Source of the DNA: Pseudomarimonas arenosa
Lineage (GTDB): Bacteria; Pseudomonadota; Gammaproteobacteria; Xanthomonadales; Xanthomonadaceae
DNA length: 64,000 bases
Reading direction: 5' to 3'
Assembly: GCF_014841215.1 (NCBI RefSeq)
Contig: NZ_JACYTR010000002.1
Coordinates: 148,156 to 212,155, forward strand
Shown: one piece after another, positions 10,159 through 19,048 of the stretch
How positions within the stretch are numbered: position 1 is the first letter of the stretch
Layout: every line of letters begins with the position of its first letter
Program-made: the position numbers and the translations under genes
Notes under the pieces: model-generated
Seen by the model: the letters and a program-made list of their open reading frames with translations, nothing else
Told to the model about the DNA's origin: nothing
Database searches by the model: none

Positions 10159-11008
10159 CTGAACCTCCTGGCTGCAAAGATGCCAGAAAGTTCTACTTCT
10201 CAGGTGTGCGGAATCAGGGGAAGCTTACGGGATGACCGTGACGACCGGTTCGATTTCCACCGTCGCTGGGCCCCGAACCGTCCGACGCTCGTGTACATGC
10301 ACGATGTGGCCTTTGGACTGACGATCGTGGAAATGAGCGAGTCGGTCCGCGCGCGCTATGTCGACGGCCGCTACGTGCGTGACACGGTGCTCACCTCGCC
10401 CAGGTCGTCGCGCGCCCGGTTCGATGACTGGACCACGATGCGCGATTTCCCCTCGGGGCGGCTCCGCTTGGCGGTCTACGCGCCGCACTATGACGTGGCG
10501 TGGACCACCACGTTTGACGAAACCAAAACCCGGTCGCTGACCACCGACATTCGCCGCATCATCCGATCACTCGAGGACGCCACCCCAGTGGTGCTGAAGA
10601 AAATCGACGAGGCGGCGGAGCGGCGCGAGCGCTGGCGACAAGAGCGGTTGATCGAAGCGGAACGCCAGCGCCGCGAAGCCGACCAGCGCGCCGAGGCCCA
10701 ATCGATCAAAGACAGCCACGCGCAGCTTGAACAGGTCATTCAAGCGTGGGCCAAGGCGACGTCGTTGGAGCAGTTTTTTCGCGGCGTCGAGCAGCGCGCG
10801 AGCGACTTGCCGGCGGCGGAGCGGGAGACCGTGGACGAGCGCCTTCGTCTCGCGCGCGACTTCATTGGCACACAAGATCCACTCGCCTTTTTTCTGGAGT
10901 GGAAGACGCCACGCGAACGGTATGTGCCGTTAGCGGCGCGAGGCTCGACGGAGGACTGGTCCAACGAGTGAGGCGGACCCTGCCCTCGTCACTAAACACC
11001 CAGCTCCC

Positions 11009-11518
11009 CTATCGACAACCCACTGCCGCGGGCGTGACTTGCCAGCAGTTCTGCACGCCGCCGCCGGGACAATGCCAGTGGTTCGTCTGCGCCGTGATGT
11101 TTTTCAAGGCACCGTCCTCGGCCTGGTAGAGCAATGTGCCCTGCAGGCAGCGGTAGCCCGCCGGGAGTGCGCGAATGCCGGGCGTGGTGGACGCCGGGGC
11201 GGCGGCCCGGGACGCGGCCACAGCACGCGAGTGGGCGGCTTGGCGGGCGGCCTCTGCTTGCCGTTGGCGCGCTGCCGCCGCCTGCAGTCCCAAGGGATCG
11301 GCGCCGGGTTTGGTGATCTCCTGCATCTCGCGCAAGAACATCTCCATCGCCACGCGCTGTTGATAGGCCTCAAACGCGCGCCAGACAAACAAGGCGATCA
11401 GAATGCCGCCGGCGATTTTCCACATCAGCCAGGGATCGCTGACCGGCGGTGCGGGAACCGGCCGTTCAGGCGGGGGCGCGGGGGTGGACGAATCGAGCCG
11501 GTCACCGTGCCAGGGCAT
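11009..11518 (-). CDS. Hypothetical single-pass membrane protein with Ala-rich coiled region
   Basis: This is a 169-residue protein. The ATG at 11518 is chosen because a TTGGAGG site lies 6 nt upstream, which rules out the longer frame. The N-terminus is Pro-rich (TPAPPPERPVPAPP). One membrane segment lies at about 30-46 (WKIAGGILIALFVWRAF). An Ala/Arg/Gln-rich helix follows at about 80-115, and a C-terminal Cys-containing region (RCLQGTLLY, HWHCPGGGVQNCW) ends the chain. The C-terminal part is probably periplasmic. It is not recognised as a named family. It is convergent with the interrupted gene ending at 10971, with 37 nt between them. Confidence 0.6.
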   Translation of the reverse strand: MPWHGDRLDSSTPAPPPERPVPAPPVSDPWLMWKIAGGILIALFVWRAFEAYQQRVAMEMFLREMQEITKPGADPLGLQAAAARQRQAEAARQAAHSRAVAASRAAAPASTTPGIRALPAGYRCLQGTLLYQAEDGALKNITAQTNHWHCPGGGVQNCWQVTPAAVGCR

Positions 11519-11622
11519 GCCTACCTCCAAGACAATCGACGGCGTCAGCATACGCGCCGCGCGGGACGCCGCGGCAGTGAACTAGGTCACTTGGACGGCG
11601 CCGCGCCGGGGGCATGCGCGTC

Positions 11623-11967
11623 CTACGCAGCGGCCGGATCCCCGAGCACCTGCTGTTGAATCCGAAACAGTTCGTCGCGGCTCACTTCGCGGATCTCGAA
11701 CAGCGGCGATCTCAGCACCGCGTTGACGGCGCTGAGCGCCGGTCCGTTCACCGGTTCGATCGTAAGGCGCTGCGCCGACTCGTCGTACTGCAGGGAGGGG
11801 TACTGAGCAATCAGGGCTTTCAGAATATCGGGCGTGGCGCTGAGGTCGGCGAGCGTGCCGTCCAACACGATCGGCTCGGGGTCTGCCCACTCGTCCTGGT
11901 CACCGCGAGGCAGAATGAGCAGGGGTTTTCCTGACACATAGGCACTCAACATCCACTTGGGCCGCAT
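11623..11967 (-). CDS. Hypothetical protein of island cargo
   Basis: This 114-residue soluble protein is acidic and mixed alpha/beta (KPLLILPRGDQDEWADPEPIVLDGTL, DILKALIAQYPSLQYDESAQRLTIEP). No signal peptide, membrane segment or catalytic motif is visible and I do not recognise a family. It starts 34 nt after the stop of the last recombinase gene on the same strand, so it may be the first cargo gene read from the recombinase operon. No strong ribosome site was found. Confidence 0.5.
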   Translation of the reverse strand: MRPKWMLSAYVSGKPLLILPRGDQDEWADPEPIVLDGTLADLSATPDILKALIAQYPSLQYDESAQRLTIEPVNGPALSAVNAVLRSPLFEIREVSRDELFRIQQQVLGDPAAA

Positions 11968-12001
11968 CCGAGGTCTGAGTACTCCTCAAGCCCCTTCGAG
12001 A

Positions 12002-13438
12002 TTAAGCCGCCTCGAGATGTGCATCCTCGGCCATTCGATCCAGCCCGAGAAGCTCTCGCTTGAGGTCTGCGAGCTGCGAAGAGAACGTCGCCAAGATGGC
12101 AACTGCCTGCTCTCGGTGACTGCCCGCACTCTTGATCTCCAGTAGCGTCTGCTCGATCGTTGATGCGAACGAGTCGATCACCAGGTACGTGTTCATCTGC
12201 GAGTAGGTCTTCTTGATGTTAGCGAACTCGTCGAACGCCAGATGTATATAAGGCTCAAGCGACGCAATGCTTCCATGCCCAGTCCATTCCATTACCTTCC
12301 GCTTGATCGCTTCACCATCCAGAAGGAAGCGACGGAACTCGTCAGTATTTGCGCACCGGTGCAACTCAATGAGCGAAACGAAAACTTTCGTGATGAACCT
12401 ATGACGAAACATGTGGGCGCAGGCCTTGCCCGTGAGGCCTGCTTGTTTTGCAAGAGTGGAAATCTCGCGCGTAATAGTTCCAACATCCAGCGGCTGGCCA
12501 GTCGTTTCGCCTATGAGAACGATCCCGTGATCATTGGATTTACCCAACTTGTCACGGATAACACGTGACCGATTCACGTCAATGTACTCGAGCACAAGCC
12601 GGAGATCATGACCATGCACCGGAACTAGCCTGTCTTCGTCCTTCCGCTTCTTGAGCGTTGGCAACCGCAGCATTGGATGCTCCATTGCTGCGGCGTCACG
12701 AACAGATTTGACTGTCAAGCGCCCAGCCTCCCCCCGTCGGCCGCCTGTCATCTCCAGAAGCTTGAGCATTACCAGGCGGCGCTTGCGCTGATGGCGCGAT
12801 ACGCTGCACTCAATCGTTGCCGCTTGCAGCAGTGCGATCGAGGCCGCGCTGATTGGAAGGCGCTTTCGAAGAGGATCGCGTTGTGGGAATGCATGGTGAT
12901 GCCAGTACTGGCGTTGGATTTCACCTGCAGATCCATCCTTGCGGCGAGTTCTTATGCGCGCCGTTTTCCTCTCGCAGCGGATCCGTCCGTCCGGCCCCAC
13001 CATTGACGCGTCTCCCAGATGGCGCGCGTAGCTATCAAGGAAATCTAGGCACACGCGCCCGACGTCGACGACACGGTTGGCATTTCTAGCCTTTTGCCCA
13101 AGATGTCGCCGACACGGCTCATCCGAGAGTTGTTTGATGAACTTAGCGAAATCATCGTTCGATAGTTCACGTGGATCCTTGCGCGTATCCCAGCAAAATC
13201 GGATCAGATGACTAATCCCTGCGGCATACGTCGCGAGTGTGCCACCACCATTTTTGGTAGAAAGGCCTCGGCGATACAGCTCCTGCATATACAGGTTGGC
13301 AGGCAGGCACCAACTTCCGTCAGGCCAGTGTACAAATGGAACGCCATCAGCTTTGCGTGACTTCAACTTGCCGTTGGAATCGGCAAAGAGTGGAAGTCGA
13401 AATGAACCTGGGGCGCATTTGTAGAGCTTCTTAGCCAC
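12002..13438 (-). CDS. Tyrosine recombinase, last gene of the four-gene gin-like operon
   Basis: This 478-residue protein has a SAM-like N-terminal core-binding domain (about 50-150: LATYAAGISHLIRFCWDTRK) and a catalytic domain at about 225-430. The catalytic pattern is visible: Arg I in MTGGRRGEAGRL, H-x-x-R in HMFRHRFITK, GH in MEWTGHGS, and the nucleophile Tyr in SLEPYIHLAF. A helical tail follows. Its start overlaps the end of the small gene upstream by 8 nt, showing translational coupling. It is one of three recombinases that would act together on the island ends. It resembles integrases of GInt or Tn554-like elements; the exact orthology is inference. Confidence 0.88.
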   Translation of the reverse strand: MAKKLYKCAPGSFRLPLFADSNGKLKSRKADGVPFVHWPDGSWCLPANLYMQELYRRGLSTKNGGGTLATYAAGISHLIRFCWDTRKDPRELSNDDFAKFIKQLSDEPCRRHLGQKARNANRVVDVGRVCLDFLDSYARHLGDASMVGPDGRIRCERKTARIRTRRKDGSAGEIQRQYWHHHAFPQRDPLRKRLPISAASIALLQAATIECSVSRHQRKRRLVMLKLLEMTGGRRGEAGRLTVKSVRDAAAMEHPMLRLPTLKKRKDEDRLVPVHGHDLRLVLEYIDVNRSRVIRDKLGKSNDHGIVLIGETTGQPLDVGTITREISTLAKQAGLTGKACAHMFRHRFITKVFVSLIELHRCANTDEFRRFLLDGEAIKRKVMEWTGHGSIASLEPYIHLAFDEFANIKKTYSQMNTYLVIDSFASTIEQTLLEIKSAGSHREQAVAILATFSSQLADLKRELLGLDRMAEDAHLEAA

Positions 13439-13997
13439 CGAACCCCCCGTGGATGACGTTTGTCCCGAGCGGCTTTCGGAGTAAAGAGAGCCCAGATTCG
13501 ACTGCGCTCAACTCCTTCTTGAAACGCGTCATCGCGTGCGGATCATTCATTTCCTGTGCTTGGGATCGAGCGTAGGCAACGATGCGGCCAAAAGCCCAAG
13601 TCAGTTGGCCGAGGTCCTGCTCGAGCAACGCAATTCGCACAATCAGCTCATCGATTTCCTGCTGCAGCGCCTCCTTGGTACCTCTATTTGGCCCTGCCTC
13701 CTTGGCCTGTATTGCCGCTAAAGTGTCAATTGCCGCTATGCGAAGGGCATCTAGTTTTTCGTAACCACCACAGCACTCGTCGGCAATCACCTTTTGGGTG
13801 TTTAGCGACATTGCGACAATGCCCAACATTTCGTCTGCGTGCCTAGCGAGTGCTCCTTGGGAGCGAAGCGCTTCAGTTAGCTCCCGCGTGGGAGAGAACT
13901 CCGAATCCTTCGCCACGATGCGCTCGAGTGTCGCAACGAGCGTTTTCACAGAACCCTCACGTCGCTGGCGTGATGTCAGAACAGCGGGAGAAGTCAT
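13431..13997 (-). CDS. Small helical protein of the recombinase operon (GinD/TnpC/GmtX-like position)
   Basis: This 188-residue protein is almost entirely helical. A central Glu/Leu-rich segment (EALQQEIDELIVRIALLEQDLGQ) is likely to form a coiled coil. It has no catalytic motif, signal or membrane segment. Its ATG overlaps the stop of the upstream recombinase (ATGA) and its own end overlaps the next start, so it is embedded in the operon. From family knowledge, multi-recombinase elements carry one small accessory protein (GinD in GInts, TnpC in Tn554, GmtX in Gamma-Mobile-Trios) needed for movement. An equivalent role is inferred from position and shape, not from sequence recognition. Confidence 0.7.
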   Translation of the reverse strand: MTSPAVLTSRQRREGSVKTLVATLERIVAKDSEFSPTRELTEALRSQGALARHADEMLGIVAMSLNTQKVIADECCGGYEKLDALRIAAIDTLAAIQAKEAGPNRGTKEALQQEIDELIVRIALLEQDLGQLTWAFGRIVAYARSQAQEMNDPHAMTRFKKELSAVESGLSLLRKPLGTNVIHGGFGG

Positions 13998-16093
13998 GCG
14001 TAATGCCCCGTCGAAAGGACGCGAACCGCGATCCGGTACGCTCCGCGAGTGTCCAAGAACTCTGGTTCGATCTGGACGCCACCCGCTTCGAGAAGGTTGT
14101 CGATGTACTCGGTGAGGTCTTCAGTGTCGAGAAGTCGAAATTGCCTGGTGCCAAAATGTTCCTCAACGAGATCGGCCAGCGAATCGGCCGCAGAGAGCTG
14201 TGTGCGGAGCGCTTCTGCCGCCCACTCGGCCTTAACACTGCGCAGCACCTCTCCGGGCGTCGATTCGGTAATGTAGTGGTAGAGATGCGTTGCATCCGTA
14301 TGACCGAGAAACTCTCGCAGCGTGTCCATGCCGCCGAAGGAATTCGACCAAAAAAAGGTCATCGCGAAGAACCTGCGCAACTGGTGTTGTCGCAGGTAAT
14401 AGCGGCATCCGCTGTCATCCAGCGGCATCTCAATGTAGTCAAAGAAGTAGTCCAGGTTGTCCCCGAACGTTTCTCCGCTTGCTCTAGCGAAAGAGATTCC
14501 CCGCGAAGTTGGATGAGCAGTAAGAGGGTGCTGACCGTCAATAAGACCTGCATCAAGGAGGGATTGCTGGAGGCGCTGGATCAATCCAATGGCCCGAACG
14601 GCAATCGGGGGAATCGGCCGGGCAAGCTCCTGCCTGTTACCCATCACCCCTGATTTCGCATTGTGAAACAACAAGTAGGTACGCGATACATCAATGCATG
14701 ACAAAGCGCGAAGGTGAACAAGCTCACTTACCCTGCGAGCCATTACCGCACCTACGACGAGTTGCACTGCTCCGTAAAGCACACGCAAAAGGTCCCAAAG
14801 CCCCACATTGGCCCGCAGCTGGGGGTGATAGTCCGACCGGGACAGACCTCGACCGCGTTCTCGCGCCGCACCGGTGTAGCGTATGGTCCACCTACAGATA
14901 CCCAGGTCCTTGGCAGTCGCTGCAGCTTCTGAATTGCCAAGCCCGCCGGTGAGCACAGCGCCGGGCGCAAGGCCACGATCTCCTGCCTCCTTCACTGTCG
15001 AAAGGAAGACGTCAATGATCTTGTCGCCCTTTGTCAGTACGAATTCAATCGCACTCCGAAGGGCAAAAAAGACAATGTCTGGAGGCGCTGTCTTGAACCG
15101 CCCAACACCTCTCAATGACGACATTGGGACCGTGAGCTCGGTGTCCAACGTACGCAAGCTCGTGATCGGCACAGGGAGGCCAACGCTGTGAAGGAGTCCA
15201 AGCTCCCGCAACGAGCGCACGTATTGGCGGAAGTTGGACTTATCTATGCCAATCGAGGACACATTCCTAACCGGAACGCCTTGATACTCACGACTTAGCC
15301 TATCGTCCGGGACCAGGTGCAGCTCGACAGGCAAGCGTCCGCCGCCGCGGGGGCGAAGCATGCCGGAGTACAGTCGAGGTGTCAGCAAAGTAAGTGGCAC
15401 ATGCCATTCATATTCTGTGCTACGAGACCGGTTTGTATACATCCCTTGCCGCCACAGTGCGGCACGCGCGCGCACTATCTCTTCTTCCGCTAAATCGGTG
15501 ACCCGAACATCGGAGTGTGGGATATCGCAAGCCAGGAACGGAAATTTCTTGACGAGTTCCCGTAAATCCGTGGCACTAATCTCTCGCCCTAAGATTCGCA
15601 AATACGCGCTGAGGCGAGCACTAAAATCGTAGATACTCTCGCTCTTTCGACAAGCTGCAGCAATTGTGAACAATGCGGCCGCCAACTCGTCTCGCGACAA
15701 GCATGCCAGCCCAGATGTGGACAGATTGAGTTCGTCGGCTCTGACGAGGAAATAATCGATCCAATCCAAGGTCCTTGAAAACCGATAGTTTTCGGTTTTT
15801 GGACTCCAGAGCGCACCTCGATGGACATCAGGGTGAGTTGAAAGCACAAGCCAACATTTGAACGTTCGCAGCAATGAGGCCTGGCTCGGACTTGTAAGCC
15901 GCTCGCCAGAAGACCCGACAGCGACATCCCAGTTGACTGTGACGCACCTATCGCCGAACTGGCACCTCCAGACCGTAGAGGCAAATTCGTTCCGCAACCA
16001 ATGAGCGAACGTGTACCGATCGTGCGTCGCTCGATCGAGACGTGGAAACACGGTATCGAGAAAGGACAGATCCGCGAGCGCAGCATTACTCAC
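13994..16093 (-). CDS. Large tyrosine recombinase, second gene of the operon
   Basis: This is 699 residues from the GTG at 16093, chosen because GGAG lies 7 nt upstream; an ATG at 16126 would overlap the previous gene by 41 nt. The long N-terminal half (about 400 residues) has no motif I recognise. The C-terminal catalytic domain carries all the key residues: Arg in AVMARRVSELVHL, H-x-x-R in RQHQLRRFFAM, GH in LREFLGHTDAT and Tyr in LYHYITES. The size is far above phage integrases and fits the large recombinases of GInt-type operons. The frame is coupled to both neighbours. It is probably the most canonical catalytic subunit of the set. Confidence 0.88.
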   Translation of the reverse strand: MSNAALADLSFLDTVFPRLDRATHDRYTFAHWLRNEFASTVWRCQFGDRCVTVNWDVAVGSSGERLTSPSQASLLRTFKCWLVLSTHPDVHRGALWSPKTENYRFSRTLDWIDYFLVRADELNLSTSGLACLSRDELAAALFTIAAACRKSESIYDFSARLSAYLRILGREISATDLRELVKKFPFLACDIPHSDVRVTDLAEEEIVRARAALWRQGMYTNRSRSTEYEWHVPLTLLTPRLYSGMLRPRGGGRLPVELHLVPDDRLSREYQGVPVRNVSSIGIDKSNFRQYVRSLRELGLLHSVGLPVPITSLRTLDTELTVPMSSLRGVGRFKTAPPDIVFFALRSAIEFVLTKGDKIIDVFLSTVKEAGDRGLAPGAVLTGGLGNSEAAATAKDLGICRWTIRYTGAARERGRGLSRSDYHPQLRANVGLWDLLRVLYGAVQLVVGAVMARRVSELVHLRALSCIDVSRTYLLFHNAKSGVMGNRQELARPIPPIAVRAIGLIQRLQQSLLDAGLIDGQHPLTAHPTSRGISFARASGETFGDNLDYFFDYIEMPLDDSGCRYYLRQHQLRRFFAMTFFWSNSFGGMDTLREFLGHTDATHLYHYITESTPGEVLRSVKAEWAAEALRTQLSAADSLADLVEEHFGTRQFRLLDTEDLTEYIDNLLEAGGVQIEPEFLDTRGAYRIAVRVLSTGHYA

Positions 16094-18362
16094 TAATAAG
16101 CTCCAAAATTCCTTCGCAGGATGCATTGCGCTCAGCTGCCTCTAGGGAGGCGATGAGGTCAGGCCTATCCGTGAGCGTCCGCAAGTAGCTATCGACGCGC
16201 GCACCAATTTCGGCCCAGTAAACAGCACGACCATTGCTCACTGCCGCATTGCTCGCTACTGCGCGCGTAACAGACAGGAGCAAAGTAAGCATTTGCTCTC
16301 CCACGTCGATAGCGATCTCGGCAGTCTGCTGCGGTCTGTGACGCTCAGTCGACCGACTGAGCGTGGGAATATCCTTAAGCGCGTGCTCGTTAAGGAAATC
16401 GTCCAACTGTTTCATCGACTGAAAACCAGTCGCTTCGATAAGAAGGGAGCTGCCCTTCATTGCTTGGCAAACAAGTCCGGTTTGGAATATCCGTATCCAT
16501 CGCTCTTTGAAGAACCTTTGAATTGGCTCTGGCAAATAGTGATCGAGCAGCTTTGGAGAATAGTGCGTGTGCCCAAGCGCCTCAGACATCTTGAGCGAAC
16601 TTCCTGTGTTTAAATATACGACAAGTGCGCTGCTCGCCCTCAATGCGCGAAGACTGAAGTTTCTTACGAGCGCGGCCGCGTGATCTGGGGCCATACGTGA
16701 ACGCATCGCGAGGCTTCTATCCAGCCCATTGACCCCGAAACGCTCTGGCTTTGAGCACAGGTTGTCGAAGCTTGGCGGCCTAGGCTTAGCTTTGATGCTC
16801 GAGACGGTGAGAAAAAGCAGCCGCCATCGGTCGTCATTTCGGTCTTTAAGATACTTGCGCAGCGGAGCAGTTAACTCGACAACTTGTCGGACTACCGCCT
16901 CTGTGCGCTTATTGAGGAGAATTCTCTGCTCTGCCAGTACGTCACCCTTTCGCGGCTTGTACCCGACTAGATACGAACCGCCGTCGAGCTCTTGAAAGCC
17001 AACCCGTTTCCCATCCTTGTCGAACAGTTCGAGGCGGCTGAGAAATCGCGTGGTAACTTCACAGTGATTCGCGACGATAAGCGCCGCGTGAGGTAGAAGA
17101 GAGTCTGGTGTTGGCACGCCAAGGTCGCGAGCGATCTTCACCAATCCATATTTGCCATAGACCACATTCGCAAACGGCGTTGAATCTATGCCGTTTGCCC
17201 AGTACGTTGCGGCGCAATTTGCGAAGGCCTCGGGGTTTCCCGGATCTGTCATCGAGATGAGAGATCCCCACTGCCCAACGCCAATAGGTTCCCGGATGCG
17301 CCCCGTCTTAGCGGCATCGATCCCAGTCCGATATCGCTTCCATATATCGTCAACCTCTGCCTCTGCCCAAGTAACGATTGCGGCGAAATCATCAATCAGG
17401 TTACGAAAGAGGATCTCCTTAGCTGCACCATCGCTGAGGCTTAGCGGGATCGGAGTTAGGCAGGTCGACTTAACTTCTGTACCGCATTCGGTTTTAGTAA
17501 TCCGCGTTTCTCGGCCGCCAACCACGACACCGCCTCTTGGCACCCCGACGGGAGGCTCTGGTGCCGCAATCAGACGAGACTCGATCATTGCCTCTACGGC
17601 AGGCAAAAACTGAGACGTCCAAGCGCGGGCCGCGTGTCGAATGTTCTTTCCGCGCTCGTCCACACGCTTGAAGTAGTAGTGCGCGAAATCGTTGAAGAAG
17701 ATGCCGTTCCAGTAGGGATCTTCGAAGTGCGACGGGCTAATCGGCCCAGGATACTCGGCAACGAATCTGGCGAACGAGGAGAGCCCTTTCAAGTAGTTTC
17801 GTGTTCGCCCGGACACGAGGCCCTGCAGGGTAAAATTGAGTCGTTCTGTGAACGATCTTCCTAGACGCTCATAGAAGCTATAGAGGGGAAAGGACACCCC
17901 CTCTCCGTGCTTGGAGTTTCCTCCCCATCCGTTCCAAAGCCACACAGCTTCTGGATCGAGATCGAGCGCCACAAACTCGTCACGCCACGCTGCCACCTCC
18001 TCATACGTGTGAGAGGTGGAGAGAGGGATCTGATTCCACCCACCCCTCGGACAAAGTACGGCGAGAGGCTTGAGGATGAGTTGCGCCCTCTGATAGTTCG
18101 CACTGCCTTTCCCTGCCATGAAGCGATCGGAATGGAGTGCCCCCACAAAAAGCTCGATTGACCGTCGGAACTCGGAGGACTCCAAGTCGGCAAGTCCAGC
18201 AGGCGGTCTCCGAGCGACCTGCAGTAGGGCTTCAAGGGGGAGCCATGAGGCAACGGTCGAGTGGCGGGGCTTCGAGGCTTCGTGGAGAGCCAGCCTCAAG
18301 TCCTCCCCTAGCCTCAGGAACTTATGACCGAGGATAAGGTTTATATTTTTGACAATTATCAA
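16086..18362 (-). CDS. Large divergent tyrosine recombinase, first gene of the operon
   Basis: This is 758 residues if the TTG at 18362 is the start; there is no ATG near the 5' end and the true start is uncertain. The recombinase signature is confined to the last third: LRALRASSALVVYL, then EALGHTHYSPKLLDHYLP. The GH and Tyr motifs are present, but the H-x-x-R histidine appears to be replaced (LRALRAS) and no clear Arg I was found. It may be a structural or site-recognition partner of the two complete recombinases. It is the first gene after the rarA junction and overlaps the next gene by 8 nt. Confidence 0.8.
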   Translation of the reverse strand: MIIVKNINLILGHKFLRLGEDLRLALHEASKPRHSTVASWLPLEALLQVARRPPAGLADLESSEFRRSIELFVGALHSDRFMAGKGSANYQRAQLILKPLAVLCPRGGWNQIPLSTSHTYEEVAAWRDEFVALDLDPEAVWLWNGWGGNSKHGEGVSFPLYSFYERLGRSFTERLNFTLQGLVSGRTRNYLKGLSSFARFVAEYPGPISPSHFEDPYWNGIFFNDFAHYYFKRVDERGKNIRHAARAWTSQFLPAVEAMIESRLIAAPEPPVGVPRGGVVVGGRETRITKTECGTEVKSTCLTPIPLSLSDGAAKEILFRNLIDDFAAIVTWAEAEVDDIWKRYRTGIDAAKTGRIREPIGVGQWGSLISMTDPGNPEAFANCAATYWANGIDSTPFANVVYGKYGLVKIARDLGVPTPDSLLPHAALIVANHCEVTTRFLSRLELFDKDGKRVGFQELDGGSYLVGYKPRKGDVLAEQRILLNKRTEAVVRQVVELTAPLRKYLKDRNDDRWRLLFLTVSSIKAKPRPPSFDNLCSKPERFGVNGLDRSLAMRSRMAPDHAAALVRNFSLRALRASSALVVYLNTGSSLKMSEALGHTHYSPKLLDHYLPEPIQRFFKERWIRIFQTGLVCQAMKGSSLLIEATGFQSMKQLDDFLNEHALKDIPTLSRSTERHRPQQTAEIAIDVGEQMLTLLLSVTRAVASNAAVSNGRAVYWAEIGARVDSYLRTLTDRPDLIASLEAAERNASCEGILELISE

Positions 18363-18508
18363 AATGGAGATCCGTTCCGTGTTGACGGATCATATCCATT
18401 CCGTACCCAACCACAAACTCTGTGGGAAAATTGGCGCTTCGTCGAACCTAGCTGCCTACGCGCAAACAGCTTTTTGCCAATTTGATAACCAATCACAATC
18501 CGTGAAAC
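18363..18508. promoter_or_regulatory. Island end: attachment-site region and promoter area of the recombinase operon
   Basis: This 146-bp AT-richer stretch separates the operon start from rarA. It holds inverted repeats: GATCCGT with ACGGATC (about 18365-18390), AAATTGGC with GCCAATTT (about 18428 and 18475), and ATTATCAAAAT near the operon start against AATTTGATAAC near the junction. Such paired motifs would suit recombinase binding arms. rarA-like sequence stops between about 18500 and 18508. The core crossover sequence cannot be fixed without the other end of the island. Confidence 0.55.
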
Positions 18509-18888
18509 CGGTGCACCTCGTCGACGAACAGCAGGGTCGCGCCTTCGTGCGGAAAACGCTGCCGTGCGCTGTCCAGAACCTTGCGCACGTCCGGCAGCCC
18601 GGACAGCACCGCAGAAAGACTGACAAAGGGCAGGCTGGCACTCTGCGCCAGCAGTCGGGCCAGGGTGGTCTTGCCACACCCCGGCGGCCCCCACAGCACC
18701 ATCGAATGCGGATGACCGCTCTCGAACGCGCGACGGATCACCCCCTGGGGGCCGAGCAGATGAGCTTGCCCCACCACCTCATGCAAGACCCGCGGGCGCA
18801 TCCGTTCGGCCAGCGGCCGCTGGCTGGCATCGGCTTGAAACAAAGAAGGTGTTGCGCCGCCAGAACGACGGCCGGTTCCTGCGTTCAT
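18493..18888 (-). pseudogene. rarA: rarA (mgsA) 5' remnant, truncated by the island
   Basis: This encodes 131 residues of replication-associated recombination protein A, a AAA+ ATPase of the clamp-loader type acting at stalled forks. Visible are the conserved opening (PLAERMRPRVLHEVVGQAHLLG), Walker A (MVLWGPPGCGKTTLARLLA) and Walker B (ATLLFVDEVHRF). Right after HRF the reading frame ends in foreign sequence (HGL stop). The normal protein is about 440 residues, so the sensor, lid and tetramerisation parts are missing. The ATG at 18888 is preferred over the TTG one codon before it. lolA upstream on the same strand is the usual neighbour. The remaining part should lie beyond the left edge of the window. 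Confidence 0.9.
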
Positions 18889-19048
18889 CAACGCATTCTA
18901 CGATGGGTGCCTCGCCACAGGCCCGGGTCGGGGGCCGGGTGACACGGACCTGAGCGCACCCCCAACCCTCCCCTCCGCTGGGTCGGGAGGGGTCAGCTGT
19001 GAATCAATCGTGCAACGCTCGTCCATCGCCAGACCAAACGGCAGCCTG

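Larger units (their letters stand above)
9033..10229 (-). mobile_element. IS3-family (IS407-type) insertion sequence B, 1197 bp, complete
   Basis: The inverted ends begin CGTAAGCTTCCCC on both sides, and AGTAGAACT is shared further in. A 4-bp target duplication, GGAT, lies at 9029-9032 and 10230-10233; 4 bp is the usual size for the IS407 group. orfA and orfB lie on the minus strand and are joined by an A7 slippery run. Both frames are intact, so it is probably able to move. It interrupts the gene downstream of the HNH nuclease. Confidence 0.92.
8451..10971 (+). pseudogene. Large conserved hypothetical gene split by an IS3-family element
   Basis: The 5' part, 8451-9032, encodes 194 residues. 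The 3' part, from 10234, encodes 245 residues and a stop. Cutting out the element and one GGAT copy joins the codons for LPD and DRDDRF in frame, giving a 439-residue protein. The N-terminus looks like a short HTH (EALYDLVWSMPMTKVAAQFKVSGSYMARVC), followed by a Pro-rich linker at about 60-105. A mixed alpha/beta domain begins after it. The second half contains a long charged helix (RRERWRQERLIEAERQRREAD) likely to be a coiled coil. I do not recognise a named family. It lies downstream of the HNH gene in the same direction. It is probably inactive unless the IS excises precisely. Confidence 0.85.

Noticed and set aside
12002..18362. Assignment of the operon to Tn554 or a Gamma-Mobile-Trio
   Set aside because: Those carry two large recombinases plus one small protein. 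Here three recombinase genes plus one small gene fit GInt better, though the assignment rests on layout alone.
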